Source: an archaeon
GTDB lineage: Archaea > Asgardarchaeota > Hermodarchaeia > Hermodarchaeales > Hermodarchaeaceae
Assembly: GCA_016550415.1 (NCBI GenBank)
Contig: JABXGU010000274.1
Location: 1 to 23,720 of the forward strand
Direction of reading: 5' to 3'
Length of the DNA: 23,720 nt
Position numbers and translations under genes: made by a program. Below, one piece after another: positions 7,322 through 14,298 of the stretch. How positions within the stretch are numbered: the stretch's first letter is position 1; each line of letters opens with the position of its first letter. The notes under the pieces were generated by a model, which did not search any database, had not been told where the DNA came from, and worked only from the letters and a program-made list of their open reading frames with translations.

Positions 7322-7877
7322 GTGCCTCCCTCGCTACTGTCTTGAACTTGCGTAGAATTTTTTGAACCCATTTAACGATTTGTACAGGGTCCGACGCGAA
7401 TAGAACAACCAAAGGTTCCAGTCCGACTGCACCTTTATCGAATAAGGCTTGAGGCACAGTACCCAAAGACTCCAATGCCGTTATTGTCACACAATCAGAA
7501 TCTGAGTGGTTATTTGGAAGCTGAAACTCAACTGTGTCTAAACCAATTTCTTGACAGGCTTCAACAATTAAAGGAGAATATCGAAGCGATATTGCGGATC
7601 GAATATTCTTGTCAATATGGTGGGCTACAAGCACAACTTGTCCCATGAAGGGTGACCAGCCAAAATCAACTTCACCAACTGCTTGTGGCTGTCCACGAAC
7701 AAGGATAATCCTACCAGTAAGACCTGCCACTTCAGCAAGTCGTTTGGAATTGGGCAGACAGTAGACAAAATTACTCCCCACTTCTGGGATGAGCATTGAC
7801 AAATTCGCTAGCTTGACCAGCTTATTGATGTTTTGAGATAGATGGTCTAGCACTGAATTTGCACTCTCATTCGACAT
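7311..7877 (-). CDS. thiN: ThiN-domain protein, probable thiamine-phosphate synthase
   Basis: I start at ATG 7877, placed 5 bases after an AAGGTGA ribosome site; GTG 7886 would overlap that site. The 188 residues are almost entirely one ThiN domain: IPEVGSN (30-36), TGRI..VRG (54-62), GEVDFG (68-73), NIRSAISLRYS (91-101) and FDKGAVGLEP (146-155). ThiN is the archaeal alternative to ThiE, joining HMP-diphosphate and hydroxyethylthiazole phosphate into thiamine phosphate; elsewhere it is usually fused to ThiD or to a DNA-binding domain (ThiR). Here there is neither: the first 25 residues are too short for a helix-turn-helix. The intact IR..LRYS region favours an enzyme over a sensor, though I could not align the published catalytic residues. 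It lies divergent from an ECF S component and is coupled to a methyltransferase. Confidence 0.85.
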   Translation of the reverse strand: MSNESANSVLDHLSQNINKLVKLANLSMLIPEVGSNFVYCLPNSKRLAEVAGLTGRIILVRGQPQAVGEVDFGWSPFMGQVVLVAHHIDKNIRSAISLRYSPLIVEACQEIGLDTVEFQLPNNHSDSDCVTITALESLGTVPQALFDKGAVGLEPLVVLFASDPVQIVKWVQKILRKFKTVAREARGK

Positions 7878-7951
7878 CAGAGTCACCTTCTGTAAGACTG
7901 TTAGTTTTGAGATATCTTATTCCTTTTTCAACCTTGACAAAATACACAAGG

Positions 7952-7970
7952 CTTATATACATGGTGTATA
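7952..7970 (+). promoter_or_regulatory. TATA box with overlapping palindrome ahead of the ECF S-component gene
   Basis: CTTATATAC (7952-7960) is a good archaeal TATA box, placing the transcription start near 7984 and giving a leader of about 33 bases. It overlaps a perfect inverted repeat, TATACA-TGG-TGTATA (7956-7970). A repressor bound here would block TBP. The gap between the two divergent genes is only about 140 bases, so the same site could also influence thiN. Thiamine-responsive repressors of the ThiR type are known in archaea, but I cannot match this sequence to their motif from memory. Confidence 0.55.
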
Positions 7971-8016
7971 GGACACGCCAAACAGGCTCAATCTCTAGCA
8001 ATGGAGGAAATCTTTG

Positions 8017-8703
8017 ATGGTAGAGAAACCTTCCTCACGGTCGCTCTACATAGCCAGTATAGGTATTTTGAGTGCATTAATGGCAGTGCTTGCCTTCGCA
8101 AGTGTTGTAATGCCAACACCATTAGGTAGCTACGATGTCTCATCGGTCCTAATCTTCCTAGTAGCCATTCTCTATGGTCCAGAAATTGGGATGGCTGTAA
8201 CATGTATTGGTCAATTTGTGGGAAAGGGTCTTCTAATCACCTATTCAGGTCTGCCCGCAATCTATATTCCTGGTGCAGTTGCCGTGCGTGGTGTTGAAGC
8301 CTATATTGTCGGTCGTCTAGGTCGTGCATCCGCCCTAGGTCGATATCGTGAAGGTCTGGCAATGATAATTGGTGTGTTCTGGGAAACAGCAGCCTTCGTG
8401 CTTGCTGATTATTATCTGTTTAACGCTCTCTGGGGTCCTGGTGGCGGAATTGCTGCTATCTCATTTACAATATGGACGATTGTAGACTTGATCTGGGTTC
8501 CACTTGGGTTAGCTGCTCTAATATATGCACGAGCTGCATTCAAGACCACTTACATGGATAAAGACCTAAAACTCGATGAGTCCCCTGCACGTTCTAGCAT
8601 ACTACTTGGTAGTGTCATATTTGTCATGTTTTGCTGGGGTATAATTCTAATTGCAGGTATGATGCCTGGGTGGCTTATGGGTCCTGTATTTCCTACAATT
8701 TAA
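8017..8703 (+). CDS. ECF transporter S component (substrate-binding membrane subunit)
   Basis: Starts at ATG 8017, nine bases after GGAGG (8003-8007). The 228-residue membrane protein has about six hydrophobic helices (roughly 10-32, 42-54, 57-76, 113-135, 148-172, 195-215), the size and layout of S components of energy-coupling-factor vitamin transporters. The N-terminal stretch (SIGILSALMAVLAFASVV..P.G..D), then LIFLVAILYGPEIGM and the small-residue-rich GLPAIYIPGAVAVRGVEAYIVGR, are typical. S components bind one vitamin or metal and plug into a shared EcfA/EcfT energising module, which is not in this window. The divergent ThiN gene makes thiamine or a precursor such as HMP a reasonable substrate guess, but the sequence alone does not settle it. 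Confidence 0.75.
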   Translation: MVEKPSSRSLYIASIGILSALMAVLAFASVVMPTPLGSYDVSSVLIFLVAILYGPEIGMAVTCIGQFVGKGLLITYSGLPAIYIPGAVAVRGVEAYIVGRLGRASALGRYREGLAMIIGVFWETAAFVLADYYLFNALWGPGGGIAAISFTIWTIVDLIWVPLGLAALIYARAAFKTTYMDKDLKLDESPARSSILLGSVIFVMFCWGIILIAGMMPGWLMGPVFPTI

Positions 8704-8830
8704 GGACTGGCTCATAGGGCAGGAATCTGCTAGAGTGATATGTTCGCTTAATAAGCAAGTTAGGGAGGGCAAAACTTAAGCAAAATAAAGAGACTGTGCA
8801 AGTAGTGGTTGATAGGATGGGTGCTAGCGA

Positions 8831-9370
8831 ATGCGGCTGGTCATTAACAAGGTCACTGTCGAACTTGTGCAGGGTGATATTACAGACCTTGCCACCGACG
8901 CATTGGTGAATGCCGCAAATGAGTCTCTTCAAATGGGGGGTGGTGTTGCCGGTGCAATTCGACGCAGAGGTGGACCCGCAATTCAGCGAGAGTGTGATGA
9001 TATTGGGGGCACTCCAGTTGGTACCGCCGTCATTACTACAGGCGGCAACTTGAAGGCACGCTTTGTTATTCACGCAGTTGGTCCACGATGGGGTGAAGGG
9101 GATGAAGATCAAAAATTAGCTAATGCTGTTCAACATTCCTTGAAACTGGCTGAGAGCCGTCGTCTTCGAAGCATTGCGTTTCCAGCCATCAGTACTGGTA
9201 TCTTTGGTTTTCCCAAAGAACGGGCTGCAAAGATAATCTTAGAAACAACAATTCGATATCTAAAAGAGAAAGAAACGAGTCTTCGCCGCATAATCTTTTG
9301 CCTTTATGACCCTGCAAGTTTTACGATTTTTAAAGACACTCTTACTCATCTTACAGCTTCCTTAGATTAA
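8831..9370 (+). CDS. Macrodomain protein (ADP-ribose binding / deacylation)
   Basis: A 179-residue single macrodomain. Ligand-site motifs are GDIT (15-18), VNAAN (26-30), the loop GGGVAGAI (36-43), PVGTAVITTGG (62-72) and STGIFGFP (121-128), all intact. Macrodomains of this size (Af1521, YmdB and MacroD relatives) bind ADP-ribose and hydrolyse O-acetyl-ADP-ribose or mono-ADP-ribosyl bonds in the cytoplasm. The VNAAN and GGGVAGA loops support an active hydrolase rather than a pure binder, but this is a family inference. ATG 8831 is preceded by AGGATGGGTG. It stands alone, with a 127-base gap after the ECF gene, and converges on the DinB-like gene; no ADP-ribosyltransferase is visible in the window. 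The stop codon lies inside a perfect 14-base palindrome. Confidence 0.93.
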   Translation: MRLVINKVTVELVQGDITDLATDALVNAANESLQMGGGVAGAIRRRGGPAIQRECDDIGGTPVGTAVITTGGNLKARFVIHAVGPRWGEGDEDQKLANAVQHSLKLAESRRLRSIAFPAISTGIFGFPKERAAKIILETTIRYLKEKETSLRRIIFCLYDPASFTIFKDTLTHLTASLD

Positions 9371-9375
9371 TCTAA
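9362..9375. repeat. Perfect 14-base palindrome across the macrodomain stop codon
   Basis: TTAGATTAATCTAA (9362-9375) is its own reverse complement and includes the TAA stop (9368-9370). It lies between two convergent genes, so an RNA hairpin could form at both 3' ends. No T-run follows on either side, so it is not a standard terminator. Confidence 0.4.
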
Positions 9376-9434
9376 TCAAATGAAAAGACATTCGGTGGAT
9401 TGTTAGAAGAAGCTTTGAAACCGAGTCAAAGTAA

Positions 9435-9959
9435 CTATTTCTTCTGCTTCACAAAAAAGATGAGATTGGAAATCGCGTCTATCATTCCTGCCCATGATTC
9501 TTCAACTTTATCGTCGGGCAAATCAGAACCGCCCACAGCATATCGTGTGTAAATGATTTCTACAATGTGATAGAAGGCATGTAGTGTGACACGGGTATTA
9601 ACCCTGCCCAAACTGGGCTTCTCACTCTCTGTTGGGGGTCTGAAGATAAACTCATCATCGGAGCTTGATTTTAATTCATGTAGGATTTTATCTTGAACTT
9701 TATCAAGCATTTCGATTGCTACATCAAATGGTACTTCTTTTGCATACACGTCAATGCTGCGTCCAGTGGCTGACATCCAATAGATTTCGGAGTTGATTAT
9801 GTGGTGCAAATAATATAGTATAGTACGTGAGCCAATGGTTGGTTCAGCTGCTGCTTGTTCAGGAGTGAGGTCTGAGAGAATGTATCGGAGATGTGCACGA
9901 GTTGAATTATAAGCATTGGTAAGTCCTGTGCGAAGATCCTTGGGCTGTTTAACTGTCAT
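9435..9959 (-). CDS. DinB-like four-helix-bundle protein
   Basis: 174 residues, predicted all-helical. The pattern fits the DinB/YfiT metal-binding bundle: HH (52-53) in YYLHHIINSEIYW, and H127 with H131 in LHAFYHIVEIIYTRY, give the three-His arrangement that usually holds a divalent metal. DinB-like proteins include thiol transferases (mycothiol and bacillithiol S-transferases) and many members of unknown activity. Archaea lack those thiols in general, so no substrate can be named. Translation starts at ATG 9959 with no clear ribosome site; AACAT/ATGTT arms (9960-9975) lie directly upstream. The gene is divergent from the chelatase-type gene (140-base gap) and convergent with the macrodomain gene. 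Confidence 0.72.
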   Translation of the reverse strand: MTVKQPKDLRTGLTNAYNSTRAHLRYILSDLTPEQAAAEPTIGSRTILYYLHHIINSEIYWMSATGRSIDVYAKEVPFDVAIEMLDKVQDKILHELKSSSDDEFIFRPPTESEKPSLGRVNTRVTLHAFYHIVEIIYTRYAVGGSDLPDDKVEESWAGMIDAISNLIFFVKQKK

Positions 9960-10099
9960 AACATAGAATCATGTTAACTCTCAACTAAAGTTTTTGCATT
10001 CTTTACCAGTGAATTCTATTGAATTCCAAGAGCACGATTTGTTCCCTTCCCAAAGTTCTATAAGCATCGCTAAAAGAGTAAGATTAGAGGCTTAACACG

Positions 10100-12682
10100 G
10101 TGGCAAAAACTAAGACGCCATTGTCACGGGCAGTAATTCCTTTCTCAGCAATAGTAGATCGAGAAGAATTGAAACTTGCTCTCCTACTTAATGCGGTGAA
10201 CCCAAGAATTGGTGGGCTACTCATCTCTGGTCCTAAAGGTACTGGGAAAACAACAATTGTACGTGCCCTAGCTGCTCTACTCCCTCAAATTCCAGTTGTA
10301 AAGGGTTGCCCGTTCCGATGTAACCCCACTCACCCAAGCAATCTCTGTGAAACCTGTACTGTCAAATTGCAGAAAAGCGGAAAACTGCCAAAAGAGATGC
10401 AATGGATGCGTGTCATCGATCTTCCTCTGAGTGCTACCGAGGATCGTGTAGTGGGCAGTCTTGATGTTGAAAAAGCAATTACTAAGGGGATTGCAGCTCT
10501 CAAACCTGGTATTCTTGCAGCCGCTAATCAGAATATTCTATACATTGACGAAGTGAACCTATTACCTGATCATATTGTGGACGCTCTTCTTGATGCAGCA
10601 GCAATGGGTGTGAATTTTGTAGAGCGGGAGGGTGTTTCTGTTAGCCATCCCTCTCGATTCATATTTGTAGGGTCTATGAATCCTGAAGAAGGTGAGCTAC
10701 GTCCTCAGCTGCTAGATCGATTTCCATTACATGTCTCAATTCAAAGACGCTTCTCCCGTGATGAACGGGTTGCAGTCATTCAACTTAATATTGCCTTTGA
10801 AAAGGACCCCGATGCATTACGAAGTCAATGGGAAGAAGAAGAGGCGAAGCTTCGTGAGGAAATTATTGCGGCACGCAAGTTGATGCCTCAAGTTAAGGTT
10901 CCTGATTATGTAATGGAAGTAATTGCATTTCTTTGTTCACAATTACAGGTTGATGGTGTAAGACCTGATATCATCATCGCAAAAGCTGGAATGGCCTTCG
11001 CTGCTTTGGATGGTCGTACTGATGTAACAATTGAAGATGTTGAAGTAGTTGCACCGCTTGCACTTAGTCATCGCACTCGTCAACGTGGAATCCTCGAACC
11101 TCCAACACGTCAGACTATCAGTACGACTTTGGAGCAGGCTCGGAAAAAAGTGAAGACTGAAAAGCCACAGGCAAAGGATAGGGACTCAGGTCCAAAGGAG
11201 GAACGCAGAAAGCTAGTGGATAAATTTCGTCAATTCCACGGACTAGATGAGACACATGATGGTGAACGATATGATGCCCGTGCTCCTCGTCGAAAAACTG
11301 GGGGGCGTCTTTCCTGGACTGGCTTTGTATGTTTCTTCATTTCAATAGCTGCAACATTTGGCATTTATCTAACAATGTTTTTGCCTTGGCTTTTACCATT
11401 GAATTTTGTACTTGGTAGCTTCATCGCCTATGGGCTAATAAGGCTCCTTGAGCGAGTAATGCGCCGGTCTCCTCGCCCAGGTTCAGTTTTGCCAGCATTG
11501 AGTGAAAGTGATAGTGTTCCTGGAGGTTCAGGTAAATTCAAACGTGCAACACATAAGGGCTCTTCAACTTCTCCTCCTACAACAGCTGCAACTCCGCCAT
11601 CTAAGACAAAACTAACCTCACAAATGACAGAAGAAACCGGTGAACGACAGCCGATATCATTACCTTCAGTAATACGACTGGATGAGGGAAAACCCCTCTT
11701 TGATGTTGAAGATTTCTTGCGCCCAACTTTTTTCAAAAGACAACGTGCTCCTAAATGGTCTATACGCCAAGTTTGGCGTCGTGCTGGTTCAGCAATTTCA
11801 CGCTGGGCAGAAGGTGGTGTCCTCGTCAGTGCTAGTGTTCCCAAAAGTACGCCTCGAAGTATCCACCTCCCCGCTACTATTACAGCTGCAGCGCAACACT
11901 CCAAACCCGCCCCCACCAGCCCTCTAGCGGTCCATATTCAACCTCAAGATGTCCGGGAAAAAAGCTTTCGCAGTCGTACACCACTAACTATCATCTTTGT
12001 AATCGATCTCAGCATATCTATGCTTAAAAGCTTCGAAAAATTACAGCGCTCGATTATCGCATTTAAGACCTGTTTTGAGGGAACCCGTGACCGAGTTGGA
12101 TTAATTGCGTTGAAGGATTGGGGCGCTGCTGAAGTACAAGCACCCACTGCCAATTGGAATAGGCTACTAGCCAAATTGATGACACTACGTATATCAGGTT
12201 ACACACCACTTGCCGCAGGACTAAAACGAGCACTTGAAACTATCAAACGTGAAAGGCGACGAAACGCAGGTATGGTCCCCTTGGTTGTGGTCTTGAGTGA
12301 TTTTCTTCCTAATATCCGATTAGCCTCAGCTGATAGTATTGATTTAGGGCTTCCTGAGCCGATTGCTGATGTGTTGCATCAATGTTCTCTTCTTGCTAGT
12401 GAAAAGGTTCCTGTAGTTACTATCAATTTGCATCATGAATTTTTCCGCATTAAAGGCAAGCAACACCATGATGTCATATTAGAATCGCTTCTTTTACGTG
12501 CGAAAGAACTTGATATCTCGAACTTGGTTGAGATTGGAGTACGTGAAGAGAAGCTAATACCATTTTTAGCATTTTACATGGCACACCTAACAGGTGGTCG
12601 TGTGTTCCTTGGCGAGGAACTCGATAATCCTACTGAAATTATGCCTGCCATCATCTCTATTGCTCGTCGTGGTGCTTGGTAG
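10100..12682 (+). CDS. Fused Mg-chelatase-type AAA+ (ChlI-like) and VWA (ChlD-like) protein with an internal membrane hairpin
   Basis: 860 residues from GTG 10100, preceded by TAGAGG. The AAA+ part (about 10-350) has Walker A GPKGTGKT (44-51), Walker B ILYIDE (146-151), sensor-like GSMNP (191-195) and the arginine-rich LLDRFPLHV (204-212). It also has the Cys insertion C70, C74, C83, C86 often seen in archaeal ChlI-like proteins. The C-terminal VWA domain (about 628-860) has a complete MIDAS: DLSIS (636-640), T702 in YTPLAAGL, D734 in LSDFLPN. ChlI/ChlD-type proteins drive metal insertion by CobN/ChlH. Unusually, two hydrophobic helices (about 406-428 and 429-450) and a 170-residue proline/serine-rich linker separate the modules, which should tie both to the inner face of the membrane. 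No CobN/ChlH subunit is nearby, so a chelatase role is unproven; a MoxR-like remodelling role is possible. Confidence 0.88.
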   Translation: MAKTKTPLSRAVIPFSAIVDREELKLALLLNAVNPRIGGLLISGPKGTGKTTIVRALAALLPQIPVVKGCPFRCNPTHPSNLCETCTVKLQKSGKLPKEMQWMRVIDLPLSATEDRVVGSLDVEKAITKGIAALKPGILAAANQNILYIDEVNLLPDHIVDALLDAAAMGVNFVEREGVSVSHPSRFIFVGSMNPEEGELRPQLLDRFPLHVSIQRRFSRDERVAVIQLNIAFEKDPDALRSQWEEEEAKLREEIIAARKLMPQVKVPDYVMEVIAFLCSQLQVDGVRPDIIIAKAGMAFAALDGRTDVTIEDVEVVAPLALSHRTRQRGILEPPTRQTISTTLEQARKKVKTEKPQAKDRDSGPKEERRKLVDKFRQFHGLDETHDGERYDARAPRRKTGGRLSWTGFVCFFISIAATFGIYLTMFLPWLLPLNFVLGSFIAYGLIRLLERVMRRSPRPGSVLPALSESDSVPGGSGKFKRATHKGSSTSPPTTAATPPSKTKLTSQMTEETGERQPISLPSVIRLDEGKPLFDVEDFLRPTFFKRQRAPKWSIRQVWRRAGSAISRWAEGGVLVSASVPKSTPRSIHLPATITAAAQHSKPAPTSPLAVHIQPQDVREKSFRSRTPLTIIFVIDLSISMLKSFEKLQRSIIAFKTCFEGTRDRVGLIALKDWGAAEVQAPTANWNRLLAKLMTLRISGYTPLAAGLKRALETIKRERRRNAGMVPLVVVLSDFLPNIRLASADSIDLGLPEPIADVLHQCSLLASEKVPVVTINLHHEFFRIKGKQHHDVILESLLLRAKELDISNLVEIGVREEKLIPFLAFYMAHLTGGRVFLGEELDNPTEIMPAIISIARRGAW

Positions 12683-12697
12683 TTACTTTTTCTCCAA

Positions 12698-12713
12698 TTT
12701 TCAAAAATGAAAA
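12698..12713. terminator. Inverted repeat between convergent genes (weak terminator candidate)
   Basis: TTTTCA-AAAA-TGAAAA lies in the 42-base gap between the stops of the AAA+/VWA gene (+) and the winged helix-CDF gene (-). T-rich DNA surrounds it on both strands. The stem is AT-only except for one pair, so it is a weak candidate. Confidence 0.3.
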
Positions 12714-12724
12714 GGCTAAGTGGA

Positions 12725-14134
12725 TTACAAGATAGAAAGCAGAGAATTAATGTAATCTGCGTGAATAACAATCAAAATAATTGAAATAATGACAAGGACT
12801 ATTTTTACATAGGTCCATTTAGAAAGACCAGTTCTAGCAAATTCATTTGCCATCAAATGAAACTCTCGGGAACGGAATTTATAATATTTTGATAATCCTA
12901 GATTTGTAATAGAGACTTTATCTCCTGCTTTGTCAATCAAACCACTCCGCATCGCTTGTCGAATATTCATCATGATACCCTTACTAGGCAGTTTATGGTG
13001 ACCTAAGGTTGCATGAAGATCGTAGTAGCGAATCCCTATGCTAACGCATTGCCTGAAATCTTTATCAAGTTCTTTTGGTGTCATAGGACCTATAATTAAA
13101 CGGGTAAGGAGCCAATCTGTAACTTTGTCTTCATATCGACCACTTGCTCCCAGCTTAACCGTATTTATGTCAAGTTCTTCACCTGATGTTACAAGTTCCT
13201 TCATGGTGATGATAGCTTCCCAGATGATGAGGCTAGCAATTAGGAGGGCTATTAGCACATCTACAAAGTAGAAGTGGAAAATGGCAAAAGACAAACCAAT
13301 CATTACACCAAAGGACATTTTGAAATGAAGCTCGTTATCCTTTGCGTCACTTAGAAGTGAAAGATTGCCAGACATTCTACCAACTAGAACCTTCATTCCG
13401 ACCATGATTGTGTTAATCCCAAGGGAAAATCCTGTTATGAGGTAAGCATGGACGAAGAAGCTCCGATTAAATCCAAGAGAAAATGCATCGTAATTGAGAA
13501 GACTTTCAATAGCCTCCCAAGTTAAGGTAACTCCGGTAATAAGTAAAATACCGATGATGATAATTGCGCCTAACCTATCACGCTTGAAACGAACACTCAT
13601 GGCTATAATGCCCACTTTGATGAGGTCAACACTATTCTCAATTCCTTCTGTGAGCATACCTTCACTGCCAATTAGCATGCCGACCCAGATTTTTGATGCA
13701 GCTAAGACAATCAGAAGTAATGCCGAAAGGATGAGTACAAATTGTTCAGTTAGCATTCGACGCATCCAATAACCCGAATGCAGAATTTCAAGGCGCGCAT
13801 TACGTAAGACCTCTACGCCTAAATCAGTTAACAAAAGTCGGTTTCCACTTCGACGGAGGAGACTATCATTGATGCCATGCTGAATAGCTTCATCTACATC
13901 TGCTTGGATAACGCTGAAACGACGAAGTCTAGCGGCAAACATTCCCTCAAGATGTTTCTGGAGTTTCTCTCGTGTTGTCATTCCTTCATGAACAGCACAA
14001 AGGACTGCATAGAGTAATGACTTTGATGGACTGCAGCGTAAATACTTCTTAATTGGAAATGAGTGAACACCACGACGGATTTCTTCATCACTGAATTCTC
14101 CAAGGAATTCCTCTATCTCACAAGGCTCCGTCAA
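12725..14134 (-). CDS. Cation-diffusion-facilitator-like membrane protein flanked by two winged-helix-like domains
   Basis: 469 residues, probably from TTG 14134 (an in-frame TGA lies just upstream; GGATGAT may serve as ribosome site). Residues about 35-125 look like a winged helix (LLYAVLCAVHEG.TTREKLQKHL, wing NRLLLTDLGVEVL). About 130-312 form six helices with the CDF pattern: SEGMLTEGIENSVDLIK matches helix 2 and SDAKDNELHFKMS matches helix 5, then FVDVLIALLIASLIIWEAI. The metal-site positions read E166/D170 and D266/H270, instead of the usual [HD]xxxD twice. About 335-415 is a second winged-helix-like segment (VSITNLGLSKYY) where CDF proteins normally carry their metal-sensing dimer domain, followed by a final membrane helix (443-460). 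It may be a transporter controlled by these domains or a membrane-tethered metal-sensing regulator. The CDF match was judged by eye. Confidence 0.7.
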   Translation of the reverse strand: MTEPCEIEEFLGEFSDEEIRRGVHSFPIKKYLRCSPSKSLLYAVLCAVHEGMTTREKLQKHLEGMFAARLRRFSVIQADVDEAIQHGINDSLLRRSGNRLLLTDLGVEVLRNARLEILHSGYWMRRMLTEQFVLILSALLLIVLAASKIWVGMLIGSEGMLTEGIENSVDLIKVGIIAMSVRFKRDRLGAIIIIGILLITGVTLTWEAIESLLNYDAFSLGFNRSFFVHAYLITGFSLGINTIMVGMKVLVGRMSGNLSLLSDAKDNELHFKMSFGVMIGLSFAIFHFYFVDVLIALLIASLIIWEAIITMKELVTSGEELDINTVKLGASGRYEDKVTDWLLTRLIIGPMTPKELDKDFRQCVSIGIRYYDLHATLGHHKLPSKGIMMNIRQAMRSGLIDKAGDKVSITNLGLSKYYKFRSREFHLMANEFARTGLSKWTYVKIVLVIISIILIVIHADYINSLLSIL

Positions 14135-14298
14135 GTCTAATCATCCATAATTCTGTTGACAATTTAGGTGTCTTTCAAAACATAAGTAATTTATGTCAGC
14201 CACCGTTACAAGCGCTTCCCATTGTTATGCCAAAAATTTATCACTATCTCACGCATTCCACTTTGAGAAGTAATTTGCCAATTATAAAGGGATAGAAA

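Noticed and set aside
7311..7877. ThiR-type regulator (DNA-binding domain plus ThiN)
   Set aside because: Only about 25 residues precede the ThiN domain and they show no helix-turn-helix, so a repressor role is unlikely.
7887..8016. Possible TPP riboswitch between thiN and the ECF S component
   Set aside because: The conserved CTGAGA and the ACC..GAACCTGAT..GGATAATGCC elements are absent on both strands, and the predicted leader is only about 33 bases.
8831..9959. Macrodomain and DinB-like genes as a toxin-antitoxin (DarTG-like) pair
   Set aside because: DarG-type macrodomains pair with a DarT ADP-ribosyltransferase; the DinB-like protein has no such motifs and the genes are convergent rather than in one operon.
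10011..10026. Tandem GAATTC sites ten bases apart ahead of the AAA+/VWA gene
   Set aside because: Two short palindromes in AT-rich DNA with no TATA box in register; too little to call an operator.
11428..11916. Minus-strand open frame of 162 codons inside the AAA+/VWA gene
   Set aside because: It lies opposite the low-complexity linker of a well supported gene and has no recognisable domain.
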